Below, piece after piece: positions 34,669-47,924 of a stretch of 64,000 nt of DNA. The stretch's first letter is position 1. Every line of letters begins with the position of its first letter. A model generated the notes under the pieces. It was not told where the DNA came from and did not search any database. It worked only from the letters and a program-made list of their open reading frames with translations. Origin of the DNA: Massospora cicadina (taxonomy: Eukaryota > Entomophthoromycota > Entomophthoromycetes > Entomophthorales > Entomophthoraceae). The DNA lies in assembly GCA_022478985.1 (NCBI GenBank), contig JAKSZP010017471.1, forward strand, positions 1 through 64,000, written 5' to 3'. Both the position numbers and the translations under genes were made by a program.

Positions 34669-36539
34669 TACTGCAATAAAGTACTATACATCCACACTTG
34701 GTTAAGGCTCAAATGCAACATAATAAAAGGCTAAATATAAAATTCAGTTAATTGCAATTCTGCCTTAAGAACTCATATAAGCTAAAAGACTAATAACAAC
34801 GTGAATTATTAACCAATAAGTTCAGGTATCCTTGAAGTACTTACATCTGTATCTCATGCAGTCTCTTAATAATTTTCTTTAAAAAACATATATATGCATA
34901 AACGTGTGTTCTTATTTGCTCACAGTTTACACTTAGATTAATCCAATATAAGCGCTAATTTGTTCACTGGATCATTTATACAGTGTCTTTGGCAAATGAT
35001 AATTAAATATTTCACTGTATCTGCAATCCAGTGCTATATCACCCCACATGAGGCTTTAGTATTTGTGAGCAAATTTCTATAAGTCAGTTTAAATTATTGC
35101 GCCAAGTTAAAAAAGGTTTTTTATTGATTATTCATACTTTTATTGATCAATTCATATTTTTTGGTGCATTTTATACTTATCAATTCATACTTTTTAGTGC
35201 ATTTTTTATTTTTTATATTTCATAACTTTAGTGCATTTTTGAAGTTAATTATTTTTTTCCAAATTTTATTTTGTTGTTTTATTAGTTCAACAATTAGCTT
35301 TGGCTGGGTGGTGGTTGTGTTTTTGGTCAATTTTGATAGGCTCAAAGTTTCAGCTAGATGGTTGATGTTTTAGTTAATTCAATAAATTAAATTGTTTTTG
35401 TCTAAGTGTTGATAATTTTATATGGATTTGATAGATTTGATTTTTTATTTATTGGTGACCATCTACAATAGAAAAAATTGATTAGGATCATGAAGTAAAC
35501 TTTAACCCAAAAAAGTCTGGGTAAAACTGGTGTTGAAAAAATTAGGCTAAAGATCTCATTACAATGCTGCCATTGTGTTATGTGTTAATATAGGATATTA
35601 TCCAATGAATAAATAAACCAAAAATCACCAAACTTGGCTCAAGTATGTTATATTTTTGGGAATGTTATTAGCTACTGTTTAAAAGTCACTATAATTCATA
35701 TTATCAGTTTATAAATTATTTAAAAATAAATGTTTAGAATGGTAATTATATTTCAAATTGGCTGAGAGATTCTAGGGTTATATAATCCAAAAGTCTCATA
35801 GATTTTAATAAGTGGTTTTTAGTCATTTTTATTTTATAAAGTTCAACATTCTTTTGGCTAATTAATTGTTGTTTTTGTGTGATTTAATAGGCTCAATGGT
35901 TGCAGTCAAGTTATTGATGGTTTAGTTATGCCATTAGGCTTAATTGATTCAACTAAGTTGTTGAAGGTTGGAATAATCAATAGGTTTATGGTTTTAAACT
36001 TATTGATGGCCATCTATTATAATAACAAAAATAAAATAATTGTTTATACTCATTTAGTAAATTATAAGCCCAAGCAAAGATGAGTGAATTAGCTAGGTTT
36101 TTTTAGAAATATAATAATGTCAAAGAGATGCTATATTCTTGCTTTTCTTTCTGATTACTATCACCTTTAGTAAAAGATTTGATTCAAACAGAATAATTTG
36201 ATAATCTATACCAGGTGGGATGAGCATGATCAGTAAACAAGTACATAATTGGACAAATGGGGTAAAGGGTATTGGTCCTGGATCTGAACTTCCTGAAGGC
36301 ACCAAGCGCACAGGGTTAAAGGAAAGTAAAAATAAAAAACCTGAGGTGGTGCACCTCGCAGGTTTTGTGAGTTTTTTTAGTAAAGTACTTTAATTATAAG
36401 GAAGTATCCCACTCACAACTGTTATCATTAGTGGAACATGGGATATGTGTATTCTTGGGCATAGAGATACTGGCAATGTGGGTCAAATTTGGGGAAGCCC
36501 AACAAAAACTATTCCCACACATGGTGTACTTGAAAACCC

Positions 36540-37130
36540 ATACTATCCAGAAAAGGTTGGATAGATCTTGGGTTCAAAACAGCAGAAGAAGCAAATGAAG
36601 CAGTGAAGGCTATAGTAGTTTTTGACCTTCCCAATGGTCAACATTTGGTATTGACCAAATGCACACGTTGGACAGAATCCAAAGACAGTTTTATAACTTT
36701 TGACTTGCTTCAGAATACACTAGCGCGCACAGTAGTTAAACAACCTCTCCAGGAAGGCTTAGAATTCTATGGAGAAATCAAACAATTTGAAATGCAAAGA
36801 TTCCAGCTGATGCCAACATTTAGCACTAGGAAGGCAATCACAACCATTTCCTCAAACCAGGAGATAGAGGAGGATATCACAAAAATCCCCCACATCAAAT
36901 CCTTTATTATTGATGGGAAAAAATACTAATTATTTCATGCAACTGTGGAGAGCGCGTCCCCATATGCAACTACTGCCAGGCCTTTGGGCACAAGATTCAC
37001 GCTTGTCCCATAAAAGAAAGCCCAAGAGAAATGGAAACTTGTGAGGAAGAAATGGGTGACGACTCAGAGTACGCCAAAATCACAGACATCACAAAAGCAT
37101 TCAATTTGGGAGAATATGGACAATATAAAA
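36540..37130 (+). pseudogene. LINE L ORF1 (CCHC protein)
   Basis: The 108-residue open stretch at 36603-36929 continues upstream in another frame with GFKTAEEANEAVKA, which looks like an RNA-recognition fold strand-helix. A zinc knuckle CNYCQAFGHKIHAC (C-X2-C-X4-H-X4-C) lies at 36965-37006, followed by an acidic segment (CEEEMGDDSEYAKI). LINE ORF1 proteins bind the element RNA. At least one stop separates the two halves. Confidence 0.7.
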
Positions 37131-37629
37131 TAATTGATTCAAATTTCATAAAAAACGAAAAATGGCCATACAAGCTTGCAAGTTGGCCACGGCCAAGGCA
37201 AAGGCCTCAGCAAAATCATCCATCTCGCCTGAACAGATCCATGAAGACATGGCTGAACTTGAAACAATGATCCAATCAAATCCCACTGTAAAGTAAACAA
37301 CCAATCAAAACAGAATAAATTTGGCGGAACCTTATTTGGAAGTAGATGTGGCAAAACAGGGATTTGGCACACCCCCAAAATTGTGGAGTACAACCCAATT
37401 GGATGCAAAAATTAACAATGGAATGCGCAAAATAAAAATGTGGCCAATAAGAGCATATAAGTGCACCACAATGATAAATTGAAAACCAGAAAAGGCAGGA
37501 GAGGAGCAAAAGCAGCAGTAACAAAAGGGGCAGAATACACCCCAACTCCTACTCATAATTATGCCACCCGTAGCAAATACGTAATGGAGAGTAATGAGGG
37601 CAAGGTAGTAGGGCTGGGGGGGCACTGCT

Positions 37630-38450
37630 AACCGCTCATGAGGCGCATCAGGTGTCTCATTAGAGATAGGGACGCTGAACATAGTGGGACTCAACGCCTC
37701 AACGTGTCAGGCCAAGAAATTGAATCTCCTGCAAAACCCACCTGTAGTTATCAAAGAGGTGCAGGAAACCCACTGTCCACAGGGAAAGGAGGAGGCATGA
37801 GAAAACATGCTCCTTCCAACAACATTGTTTTGGTTGCAACACTGTGAGGTGATATTACGTGCAAACCAAAACTTTAAATTCATTGATAAAAATTCGTTTT
37901 TGAATGGCTGCATACTAGCTGTTATCTCCTCAAGGCACACCAAAGTGCACACAATAGCCAGTGTATGAACCAAACTGTGCAATGGACCATCAAGATTTTT
38001 GTAACAGCTCTTACACAAATCCATCTTCCAGCAAACACTTTTGTCATGATAGATATGAATTGCTGGATCAACCCAGACACTGATTGATGGCCATGCACAA
38101 CGGAGACACTACAAGGGAAAGTGGAACTTCATGTTAAAGGCCACCTTGGGAATATATGATTCATTACCTAAACGGTCACCCCTCCTATAGAACATGACAC
38201 GCCCACATGTGCACAACGGTGTATCTATCTCTGTCATGGATAGACCTAATACTCGCACCATTAATTCTCCAACACCAAATTCATAAGTTCAAGACTACAA
38301 AAATTGAATTTTCTGACCATCAGCTAGTTTTGGTGACCTTCACACCAGCGGAAACAACTATCCAAGCACCCAGATGGTGCAAAATATGCCCAGAAAAGTT
38401 AGCTAAATTGGGATTTTAATACTGGGTGGAGGAAATATCTCTAACATGAG
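37630..38450 (+). pseudogene. LINE L endonuclease domain remnant
   Basis: The clearest part is 38207-38419, with LSWIDLILAPLILQ and KIEFSDHQLVLVTF. These match the C-terminal 'DyI' and 'SDHxxV' motifs of apurinic-type LINE endonucleases; the SDH His is catalytic in the family. The N-terminal half (37630-38100) is badly broken. The enzyme would nick the target for reverse transcription. Confidence 0.7.
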
Positions 38451-38979
38451 ATTTTAAAACACCTTTTTGTTCAGATCCATTAATCACCTGGAAAATTCCA
38501 AAAAATAACAACACAACAGATTAAACACACAGCGTCAAGAAGATACAGGGCAGCTTTAACCATCATTATACACACCTTTGAAGAAATTAATCACCTGGAA
38601 GTAATATCCCACACACAGGATACAGCCCTGGATGGGGATGCAGATGGGCGGAGGTTTCTGCACAATTAAACACCCTGATATGTGAACACCAACATTAAGA
38701 TGGGGTTCAATATAAAGCAAAAATCCTAAAAGACGGATAAACTTGTTCAAGCTATTTCAATTGATTTCAAGCCCAAAGTATGATAGCCTGAAAACAGGTC
38801 TGACAACTGGATAAGTCTATAACAGAAACACCCAAAGAAGTTGCAACCAAAGTACGCAGGGTTTATACAAATTTTCATAAATCTGAACCGGTCAAACCAG
38901 CGAAAATTGAAAAATCCTCACAAATTCACATATTGACACCGCAGCTCAAAACAACAACTTAATTAACCTAATATTGCGT

Positions 38980-40270
38980 GAGGAATTATGGGAAGCAGTA
39001 CGCGGTGCACCAAGAAGGAAATGCCCCGGACCTGATGGGTTTTCCTATAAATTATATATAAAATAATTTACTAACATATCTAATATTCTTTTAGCTTCTA
39101 TGAACAAGTGAAGTATGGAAACATGCCTTCTACCTGGAGGCAAGGAAGCATACACTGTCACTATATTTACAAAAGGAGATAGACTAAACCTATCTAGTTG
39201 GCGCCCAATCTCCCTAACCAACACTGATACTAATTTATTCACAAAAATTATGGCCAAACGATTAGGGGAAATTGCAACTGATGTGATATCCCCATCACAA
39301 TATGGATTTGTCCCAAGAAGATCCATGTGGGACAATATTCACACAGTGGCAAAAGACAATTAATTAAAGAATCTGGAGCACTTGTATCTTTAGATCAACA
39401 GAAGGCATACGACAGAATGAAATGGACCTATACCAAGGCATGCCTTCAAGAATTCAAACTCTCAAATAGGTTTATAAACTGATGTTGTTCACAGAGTCAG
39501 TCACCATGGCTGTGCGCGGAGCAAGTTTTAAACTAACCTAGTTTTTCCACAGAGAGGACTCAAACAAGGGGACCCTCTAAGCCCTCTACTATACAATTTT
39601 AGTCTTGATCCCCTAATCCGGTTTACAAACGCCCTTATTAATGTATTAAAGTCTTTGGCTAACCACCACTAAAAATGATGGCTTTCGCTGATGAATGCGT
39701 GATGGGTATATCCAACAATCAGGATGCCCAAAGAATTGAGAAAGTAATACAAGAGTACTCATCCATAAGCAATGCATTGCTTAACGCTGAAAAACGGAAA
39801 TTATACTCCTGGGGAAATATCTGACCCATTGGACGCCATATACCCTGGGTCAACCGACCAATCCAACATCAAGGCTCTTCATAAGACATAGGAGGCGAAG
39901 ATCAGCAATTACCCCACTCTAACTCCCCTTCACTACCAAGATAACAGCTGGACCTGTCCATCAATTAGGGATATGGTTAGAGGCAGGAGGTTACGTCAAC
40001 GCCATGTTGAAAAATCAAATTCTAGATTATAAAAAACGCATTGCCTCCTTACATGAACATCAAATAGAACTAACAGGAAGGGTCATGATAGCCAACTCCA
40101 TGATATTATCAATCATATGGTATACGGCCCATGCAATTTCTTTCTCACCATATTTTTTTAATACAATATACGCCTTAATAAAAGGATGGCTTTGGTCCAA
40201 CCATAATTCCTCTGAACGTCTTAAAACCCTATTTTCCCTAGGAGGAATGGAGGTATGGGGCTAACTAATT
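38980..40270 (+). pseudogene. LINE L reverse transcriptase
   Basis: Motifs in order: RRKCPGPDGFSYK near 39030, SSWRPISLTNTDTNLFTKIM and QYGFVPRRSM (39115-39363), SLDQQKAYDR-like near 39400, RGLKQGDPLSPLLYNFSLDPL near 39560, and the palm box AFADECVMG at 39684-39695. There the usual second Asp of FADD is Glu. A C-terminal part at 40004-40264 includes ELTGRVMIANSMILSIIWY. Many stops. Confidence 0.85.
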
Positions 40271-41385
40271 ATGTAGAGCAAGCGACCCATATACTAGGAT
40301 CCTGGATAGCTCAGGTGACTTTTCCAGACCTTCCAGACATACATTGGGCTAGAACAGCAAGATCTAGTTTTACATGAGCACTCCAATTAAAGAACCCAGA
40401 TCATCCAAACAAATTAATCAAGTATCTGGCTCTCACCCTACAGCTGAAGGATCATATGGAAATCCTGTACACTTTATACGAATACTTATAGCCATGAAAA
40501 GAGCAGAGTGGAAAATTTACATATGTGGCCAGATCAGTCACTGAGGACTCCCAAGGCTAAATCACAGACAGGAAGTTAATGGCCAAATAGTCACAGATAA
40601 TATAATAAGCCAAAATCCGAGTACCATAGCCAGGATTAACTTCCTGGATCATATGGATATACCATACAACCTGGAGACCCAAAGAATAGTCTGGAGATAC
40701 ACACACCATCCACTACTACAACCCAGGATATGAGCACATGTGTTTCGATGCATGAGGAGAGTAAATCACACAGTAGAACAATTAAATGATGCCCACTCCT
40801 CATGAAAAATACGTGGCCAATATGGAAGCTAAGTACACCATTTTGAATAATGTTTAACATCAGTAGCTATCTGGAAAGAGGTCATACTCCTATTCCGCCA
40901 AGGCAATGGGCAATCATTTAGTTTGGCTAAAACATGTTTGCTCTCAACATGGAGTCGCCTATCCATTCATCCATACGGGAGTTAATAGTAGCAATAGCAC
41001 TATGGAAAATCCATACTATAGTACTGCAGTCGTTTATAGGAGAAACGCCTACCCTCCAAGAAACCATTAATCGTTTTCACTATCATATATTAGAACATTT
41101 CAAAGCATGGTTGTTTGGAAAAACGGCCCCACGCAACAGAAGGACAATCAATACATGGTTCCCCATATGGTTCCTATATTTTGACTCTTTCCTTCACTCA
41201 TGCTGCATCCAAGGATAAGTCAGCATAAACCCCCTATCGTCCTAAACTTGGTGGTCCTGATGACAACAAGAGGGGCTATGAATCTTCTGGGATGTCTTTA
41301 ATTATTCACAGTTAATTATTATTTTCCTCACTATATCAGAAGTGTACGTCCCCTGGTCAACCTTCCCCAAATAAACAAAGATGCT
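40271..41385 (+). pseudogene. LINE L ORF2 C-terminal part and 3' end
   Basis: Open pieces such as 40934-41218 (94 residues, with SIRELIVAIALWKIHTIV) continue the ORF2 C-terminus seen in fungal LINEs. The untranslated 3' end includes the tail motif at 41349-41375 shared with SINE-3. Confidence 0.6.
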
Positions 41386-43471
41386 AGTTATTTTGAAGAT
41401 AGCATAGTAATTTATAAATACTTAAAATAGAGTCTACTTAACGTTGAACAATTTAGAACAAATGTGTTACAAAAAGTAAAAGAGACCAAAAGTTAAAACA
41501 TAAAATATGATAAGAACAAAAACAAAATGAGCTGAAACAAAAAAAACCAAATTACTCCAATTAATCAGGAAGTTGTAACCTCTTAGCCTACCATGATAAA
41601 GAAGTGTGTCAGGATGTTCTTCATCAGCATCCACAACATCACTCAACTGTGGGTTGAGTCAGAGAGCAAGGGTATATGTGCAATTTCAAGGCGAGGGTTG
41701 ATGCTGATAAAGGGGGTTAGCTAGTATGAGTAGGGCCACAAAGATGGCCTTAAGATATTTAGTGAGTTCATGTTTATCCTGGAATTAGTTAACAGGGAGT
41801 GATACAAAGAATGAAAGCTGGAATGGGTGAGCTTTGTTTTAGAACTAAAATTAGCCACTGTAATGGAACCTCAGACAGTTTTACTAGCTTTCAGGTGAAG
41901 ATCAAGGATCTCACCTAACAGTTTGGTAAAATTTAGAATATAATTGTGAGCAGTCTATCTGCCAGCACCATGACTAGTTTTATTACAGCTTTGTAAGGGG
42001 TGACAATTAGGTGATGAAAATGCTGTCATTGTGGGATGATGGTTGTTTTGGTATGATTGGTGTTGGTTAATGATAATATAATAGCGATGTGGAGTTGGGC
42101 ATCAAATCAGAATTACAAAAATGACTGAAGTCAATTGGGTTCTTATGATGAAACAGGTTCACCAGATGCATTAATTTTTGACTTGAGTCCTAAGTATTTC
42201 TTACCTTAGTTAAGTCATTGAAATAAGTTGGCTGTTGAGTATAGGGGCTAGGCCTGGATGAAGATTGGGGTCAAGATTCATCCTAACCTTTATAAGGCTG
42301 TTGTGGTTTGGTCGCAAGGGGAGCCTGATTGTCTGGCATGGGAACAGTTGTCTTTACTCCTTCTAATCAGGAGATAGGGTATTAAACCCTAGACTTAATA
42401 AGTTGCTTGGCTGGTGTTCTCAAATACGTTTACTAAACTTTGAATAATCAATTATCTAATGTCAATGACCAGAACAAGATTGAATGAGAAGAGCCATATG
42501 GATAAATACATTAGTTATTAATAATACCAAATTGGACTTCCAGATGTTTCCCTAATTTCCACGCAGTGGCTCCTACCCTCTAAGTTAACTTTTCCCTGTA
42601 GTTGGTTACAGCTATACCTTTTGTAAAATTTTTAATCATTGTGCCCATTGCACTCTAATAATAATGATCCTAGCTTGAGGACATCGTAGCTCCATAGCTA
42701 GAGAAGTCAGTTATGTATAATCCTAAATTTAAACAGATTAAAGTATCGTTAGTTGATATACTTTTCTTATATTATTGGAAGCCCATATTGGAGTAGATAT
42801 TTATTATCCCAAGAATCAATCAGATATTAAGTATCATATAGCTTTCTGTACATTATTTAGAAGAATTAGCTCAGTTATGGAACAGATGTTATGCAATTGA
42901 AGTCAAAGGAGTTCCAATAAGGAACTTTACCTGTGCAAGAAGTGTGCTTGTCTCATGCACTACATTGTGATTCTCACTACAGAGTCCCCCATTATTTTAA
43001 ACATTCCAATTAAAAACATGGAGTCTTACGCTGGAGAGGAAGGCAAATGAAATACTAAGCTCTCATTTTTTATTTAAACCCACCTAGTCCTCTCAGTTGG
43101 ATAACTTAAATAAAGGTAAAGCTATTATACTCGCTTTTAAAGGATTTTTTTCATACACTTTTTCCAGAGCATATCCAGAAGATCAGCCAGATTTTGCTAT
43201 GAGGGTTCCAGCTCTTTAGTCACAGATTGGATAACCTTAAACCATCCATATTTTATTGCCAACACAGTAGAAGCCCATCTATGGCAAGCCTATAAGAGAT
43301 TCTGTTGAAAGTTGAGTCAATTGTCGTCCTTTCTGATCAGCATTGAACATCTATGTCAATATAACATGGGGCATTTGCAGCCCACCTTGTGAAGTTATCA
43401 AATGACTGTTGTCTGTTACTATACTTTAGTCATAGAAAATAAAGAATAGCAAAAGAAATATGGATATTATG
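41386..43471. other. AT-rich stretch, nothing recognised
   Basis: About 2.1 kb without a recognisable gene. On the minus strand around 42100-42350 there are low-complexity His/Asn/Thr-rich open bits that could be an old gag tail, but no motif supports it. No repeat of other parts of the window was found here. Confidence 0.5.
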
Positions 43472-44492
43472 TGTAACCCTCAGGAAGAAACTCGTGCAGC
43501 TGTCTGGAAAAAGACCCATTTTGGACCAATAATGGGTGTAAGCCAGTATCCATCCCTCTCATTACCCTGGGCGATTTGACCCATTTGGTAGATGAGAGGT
43601 TGGTGATGATGTATCCCTTGAAATTGCGCCACTTCCCCTGCTGCTAACCACCCAGGCGTTATGAAGAATATTTTGGAGATGTGTCAAGAGGTGGCGGTGG
43701 TCAGAATCCAGAATCATTGGACGGTTTGTAGCAATTTTCCCCATCAAATGGTTTCTTCCGCTGGTTTGAGTTACACCAGTTTAAGTTCCATGGGTCAAAG
43801 ATATATGGGTAACTGGAAAGAATAAATTAATATAGTCACTTGCGGGATTTTGAAATTCCCATCCACCATTCTTTTTCATTACTAGTAAAAGGAACCTATC
43901 TGACAGGCATGAGCGCAATCAATCCCTTTAATACTAAATGAGACCACCCATATTTGGCCAGGCCTTGAGTGCAACCTACTGACCTCTGGAGGAGTCATCA
44001 TTATTTGCCCAATAGCAATTATGGCTGAATGCAATTTCTTGCAAAAAATGTTATCTAATCCATCCAAGTAGGTCAGATCTGAACTGAGATTGGCAACAAT
44101 TTAGGGTGGCGATCCACCACAGCTAAATTGCAAAGGTATTCCTGACAAAATGCATCTGTTTTCCATACTCTATTAAGTGAGCCCTAATGCAGCGGACCCT
44201 GACATGTTCCACTGTCGCTCTATTTTCTCACTTCTACTCTTTTGCTTTCAAAAATTAAAAAAACAAATTTATTTGTGAGTTTAAAAAAGTCTACTAGATA
44301 TTTAGTGGCTAAGTTTTATTAGACTCCTGGCTATTACTCATAGTTTCCCTATTCTCTTTGCATTCCACAATATAGATGGCTGTACCAGAGGTTTTCAGGA
44401 TGTTGTTTTTGGTGGTAAATCATCTTGATTTCCAGAACTGATATATTATTATCAGCATGCTTCATGGCATAATGAAGTGACCCAATCTTTCT
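43472..44492 (+). repeat. 5' LTR of element H
   Basis: It starts TGTAACCCTCAGG and matches 61573-62591 throughout. Landmarks: GATGAGAGGTTGGTGATG, ATTTGGCCAGGCC and GCTGTACCAGAGG. The 3' end is approximate. The third copy of this LTR, in reverse, is the solo LTR split by G. Confidence 0.75.
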
Positions 44493-45775
44493 CCACCTTT
44501 CTCTGTAGGTGGAGTGCTGCGTTGGTTTTGTGTTATGAATGGAAGGTCCAAAATTTGGTTTAGCGGGATGTGTTGATAGGATGTCCCATTCTTTCAATCA
44601 GTTTTTATGCCGTGGGTAGGGAGTATATCCTGACCCAAACAACGGTAGGGTTTCCTCCCATCTCAAGTGTAAGGAGTCATGATCTATCTTTCTCATCACG
44701 TCTTATCCAGTTCATATGAGTCACAAGAAGTAATGTGTTGTTTGTTCCTGCTCCCTAATCTCTTCACTTAACCTCTGTTTTGTGTTCATGATAAAGTAGG
44801 CTTGAAGTCAATTTAGATGCCTCTGGGAAGAAGATACTCTTGAATATTTTTGTGCCCTTGTGGTCTGACGGATATAAGGTGGTTGAGGTTGTTAAGTTGG
44901 CTGGAACCATGCTTCCTCCTCTTGAGGATGGTCTGGTGGATGAGCTTGTAATAACTTTTGCACCAGTTATGTATCACGAAATTGCTAATAAAAACATGCT
45001 TATTTTTATTCCCTGTTAAAACTCAATTATGATCCCATCTAATATCCTTCAAGGCTCACTTGGATACAGAAGCGGCCACAATTTTATAGATTGAAGGTTG
45101 CACAGGATTTGGACCTAATTCTTGAAGCATATTTCCTGGTTTTAAGTGCTTTTTTGGCTTTGATGACTTGCTATACAGTGAGATGGCCCATAGTAACCTT
45201 GGTGCATGCGTTTGGCTTCTGTGACCAGTTTACTCATGTCAGATTTGTTAGATCCTGTTATCCTTAAGGTTAGTTGTTATCAGTGTCAACAAATTAGTAT
45301 TAACCTAGCTAATTTTTTGTCTTTTTTGAATCCTTACACGTATGAATAATTTTCACTTGCTGATACCTTTTTCCCTGCCATAGCGGCAAGCCAATTGTGT
45401 AAACTATTTCTCCAACTTATTTGACTCCAGATTTTCTTTCTAGCTTGGAGAAGTACAAGGATATTTTCAATATAAAGGCCAATCGTCTTCCTTACTACTA
45501 TAAGTATGATCTGGCCTTCCAGATGACAAACACTGTAATCGAAATCATCTTTCCTCTGTACCCCTACAGAGGAAAAGATTATACTTTGGAGGTGTGGGGG
45601 ATGACATGCTCCAGAAGGGGTAGATTTTCTAGAAACTCTCTCCCATCGCATCCCTTATCATTTTTGCTTAAAAAGGCTGATGGTATGCTGCGCCCGTGCA
45701 TGTACTATGAACACGTGAATAAAATCACTGTGCATGATTCAATCAGATACAGGCTTACTTTTGTATAAAGCCCAT
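44493..45775 (+). pseudogene. Element H protease trace and reverse transcriptase N-terminus
   Basis: 44493-45050 is leader or lost gag. Near 45050-45080 GSLGYRSGHNFID recalls the end of a retropepsin site, which is weak evidence. At 45421-45768 an open stretch of 115 residues reads like the region before the RT fingers: LPYYYKYDLAFQ, then LKKADGMLRPCMYYEHVNKIT, matching 'KKKDGSLRxCVDYRxLNKIT'. The element I LTR follows at 45776. Confidence 0.7.
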
Positions 45776-47924
45776 AGTTAAAGGCGGTATCTTTAAAGCA
45801 AATTAGGTGAAAATTATAAAATTTTTCTTACTACAAGTCTTAACCTACTTAATAAGGTTCATAGATCTTGAGAGAACTTCTTAATAAAAATAAATAATAG
45901 TAAGGAAATTTTATTTATGTGAAGAGATAAATGGTACTTTAATAAGTACCAGAAAAGAATCAAGAATAATGTATTTAAAGGGAATATTTAAGATTATAAA
46001 AGATTGCGCATACCACGTGTTGCACCATGTGTGAAGTTAGTAGAAGATTCAGGAATGTTTAAGGTGATGGCACAGTTCAGGTTCAGTGTTAGAGTAATTC
46101 AGTATTCATCATATGTTGAGAGTTTTTATTCTCAATAATAGTTAACCCATTAGTGTGCCAGGACAAACAATATGAAGACTGCTGGCCCTTACTCTTTCAA
46201 AACCACTGGCAACCTTCCCATACAAATTTGCAAGGCAACCCACCAACCCAGCAGACTAACAACTTCTTCTTCTGAGGCTTGACCACTTGTTTTGGCTCAG
46301 AGGTCCTCTTTGGTACTTAAAAACTATTGTGGTACAGCGGTCTCTATTGACTCCCTCAGGGTTTCTCCACTTCAACACTTCCAGTTCATCATTGTTGCTG
46401 CTAGTTTCTAAGTTCCTGCAGGGTTTCCATCTAAGTCAATGTTGGGAATTAATTGCGTCGACCACTCCATATATTTTAACCCAGCACCTAACCTCTAGGG
46501 ATCTTGAGTACCACTTCTATCAGATAAGAAAAACTCCGTTAACTGAAAACAGAATAAATGTAGGCAAACAAAAGATAAGCTTTTATTAAGATTGAGATCA
46601 AACTATTTAAAGGCATTTCTTACCTGTCCACATTATTGGCATTTATTGCTGGCATTGTCAGCATTCACTTGTGATTCTCCCTGATTAGCATTTGGCTGCC
46701 TAAACTGGTGATACTCGTCATCCTTGAATGTCCATGACTACATCAATCCTCAATTCATTATAATCTGAATAATAAAATATATTGACATCATTGGCATAAG
46801 TCACTGGTGTCAAAAATTAAACTAAAATTCTGCCAGAGATTATTCTTGATACCCCTGTGAAGTCAAAAAAGATTTTTACTTATTTAATTATTATTAATTG
46901 GTTTGGCATTCTTGACATAAGTTGACAGTGTCAAAGTTTACTAAAGCTCTATTAGAGATCCTTTCCCAATACTTTTGATGTTGAATCTAAGCAATTTGCC
47001 ATCTTAATTGATAATATTAATTATCTCAAAATCCTCAACCTCAATCACTGGTGTTGAGACCCACCAATATCCTATTGTGGACAATCTTCTGATATTTTAT
47101 TAATTCTGCAGATTAAGACAGCTCAAATCAACCGAATGTGGAGCACAAATTGGGGCATTATCAATATGTATAAACTTGAAAATAGTAATAGATTGTCAAT
47201 CATCCTTGATTAACGAGTACACTAATTTTGTTAACATGTGAGGAATATCACCTAGTTAAAAGCCCAACATCATGAAAGATGCACTGAGAGCGATATTGGT
47301 GACACAGTAAAGTTGTTACCACCATCTAACTTTAGAAAACCAATAGGCTTAAAGTATAATGTGACATAATGGGAAATAAAAAAGTAGATGTTAAATATAC
47401 TTCTTAGGCTAAATATTAAGCTGATATTAAGTTGTTTCGAAAATTTTCCCTATTTTATTGACCAATGGAGCACTAATTTGGGCGATTATATAGAACTCTT
47501 GGGTTGTAAATTTGGCGTTATTATAAAAAATTATTTGGTGATTAAAAATTTTGTTATTGTTAATCTTGAGCCTTAGGCCTGAGAAAATTTTTAAAATTAA
47601 TGATGATGATTTTAGGCATTTGGCCCGAGATTGAGTTGAAAAAATAAATAAATATAGTGTTTGTTGTGACTTAAGCTCAAGAAAGTATTGATCAATAAAT
47701 AAAGAATTTTGATTAAGTGTCTTAGGCCTGAGTAAGCACTGAACAACATCTAAATGATGTTTTAAGCCTTAAGATAAATGAAATGATGATTGACAATCAA
47801 ATGGTAATGTTTTCAAGCCATAGGCCAATAGAGAGTCAAACAATAATTATTATAACCATAGTAAGCCAAAGTTGAGGGAGACTAAAATAAAATTTGAAAC
47901 CATAAGTCAAGGCTTCACCTAACT
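45776..47924. repeat. LTR of element I, copy 1 (split by J)
   Basis: Parts 45776-46113 and 47270-47924 align end to end with 55903-56941. The break falls exactly at TTCATCAT, which is continuous in the other copy, and this proves the J insertion. Confidence 0.75.
46114..47269. mobile_element. Solo LTR J (1156 bp)
   Basis: It starts TGTTGAGAG and ends AGCCCAACA, with flanks tcata (46109-46113) and tcatg (47270-47274), 4 of 5 equal. The empty site is seen in the other LTR of I near 56250. It contains no coding motif. The TG...CA ends and 5-base duplication are the mark of an LTR element reduced to one LTR. Confidence 0.75.

Larger units (their letters stand above)
32378..36136. other. AT-rich intergenic stretch with SINEs, no gene seen
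   Basis: No open frame in this 3.8-kb stretch resembles a protein. It is markedly richer in A and T than the flanking elements. The only structures I can support are two SINEs and one micro-insertion, listed separately. It could be ordinary host intergenic DNA or a much decayed older element. Confidence 0.6.
36137..41385 (+). mobile_element. Non-LTR retrotransposon (LINE) L, degenerate
   Basis: About 5.2 kb with ORF1, an apurinic-type endonuclease, a reverse transcriptase and a 3' tail, in that order. The 3' end is set by TCCCCTGGTCAACCTTCC, then CCAAATAAA, at 41349-41375. A weak duplication (gatgctat near 36126, gatgctag near 41381) suggests the ends. Order and motifs fit the Tad1 or L1-like LINEs of fungi; the clade was not tested. 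Stops break all frames and the polymerase box is mutated. Confidence 0.8.

Noticed and set aside
43560..43660. Conserved peptide (DERLVMMYPLKLR) found at two places on the plus strand
   Set aside because: It falls inside the LTR of family H, so it is repeated because the LTR is; no longer frame supports a protein.
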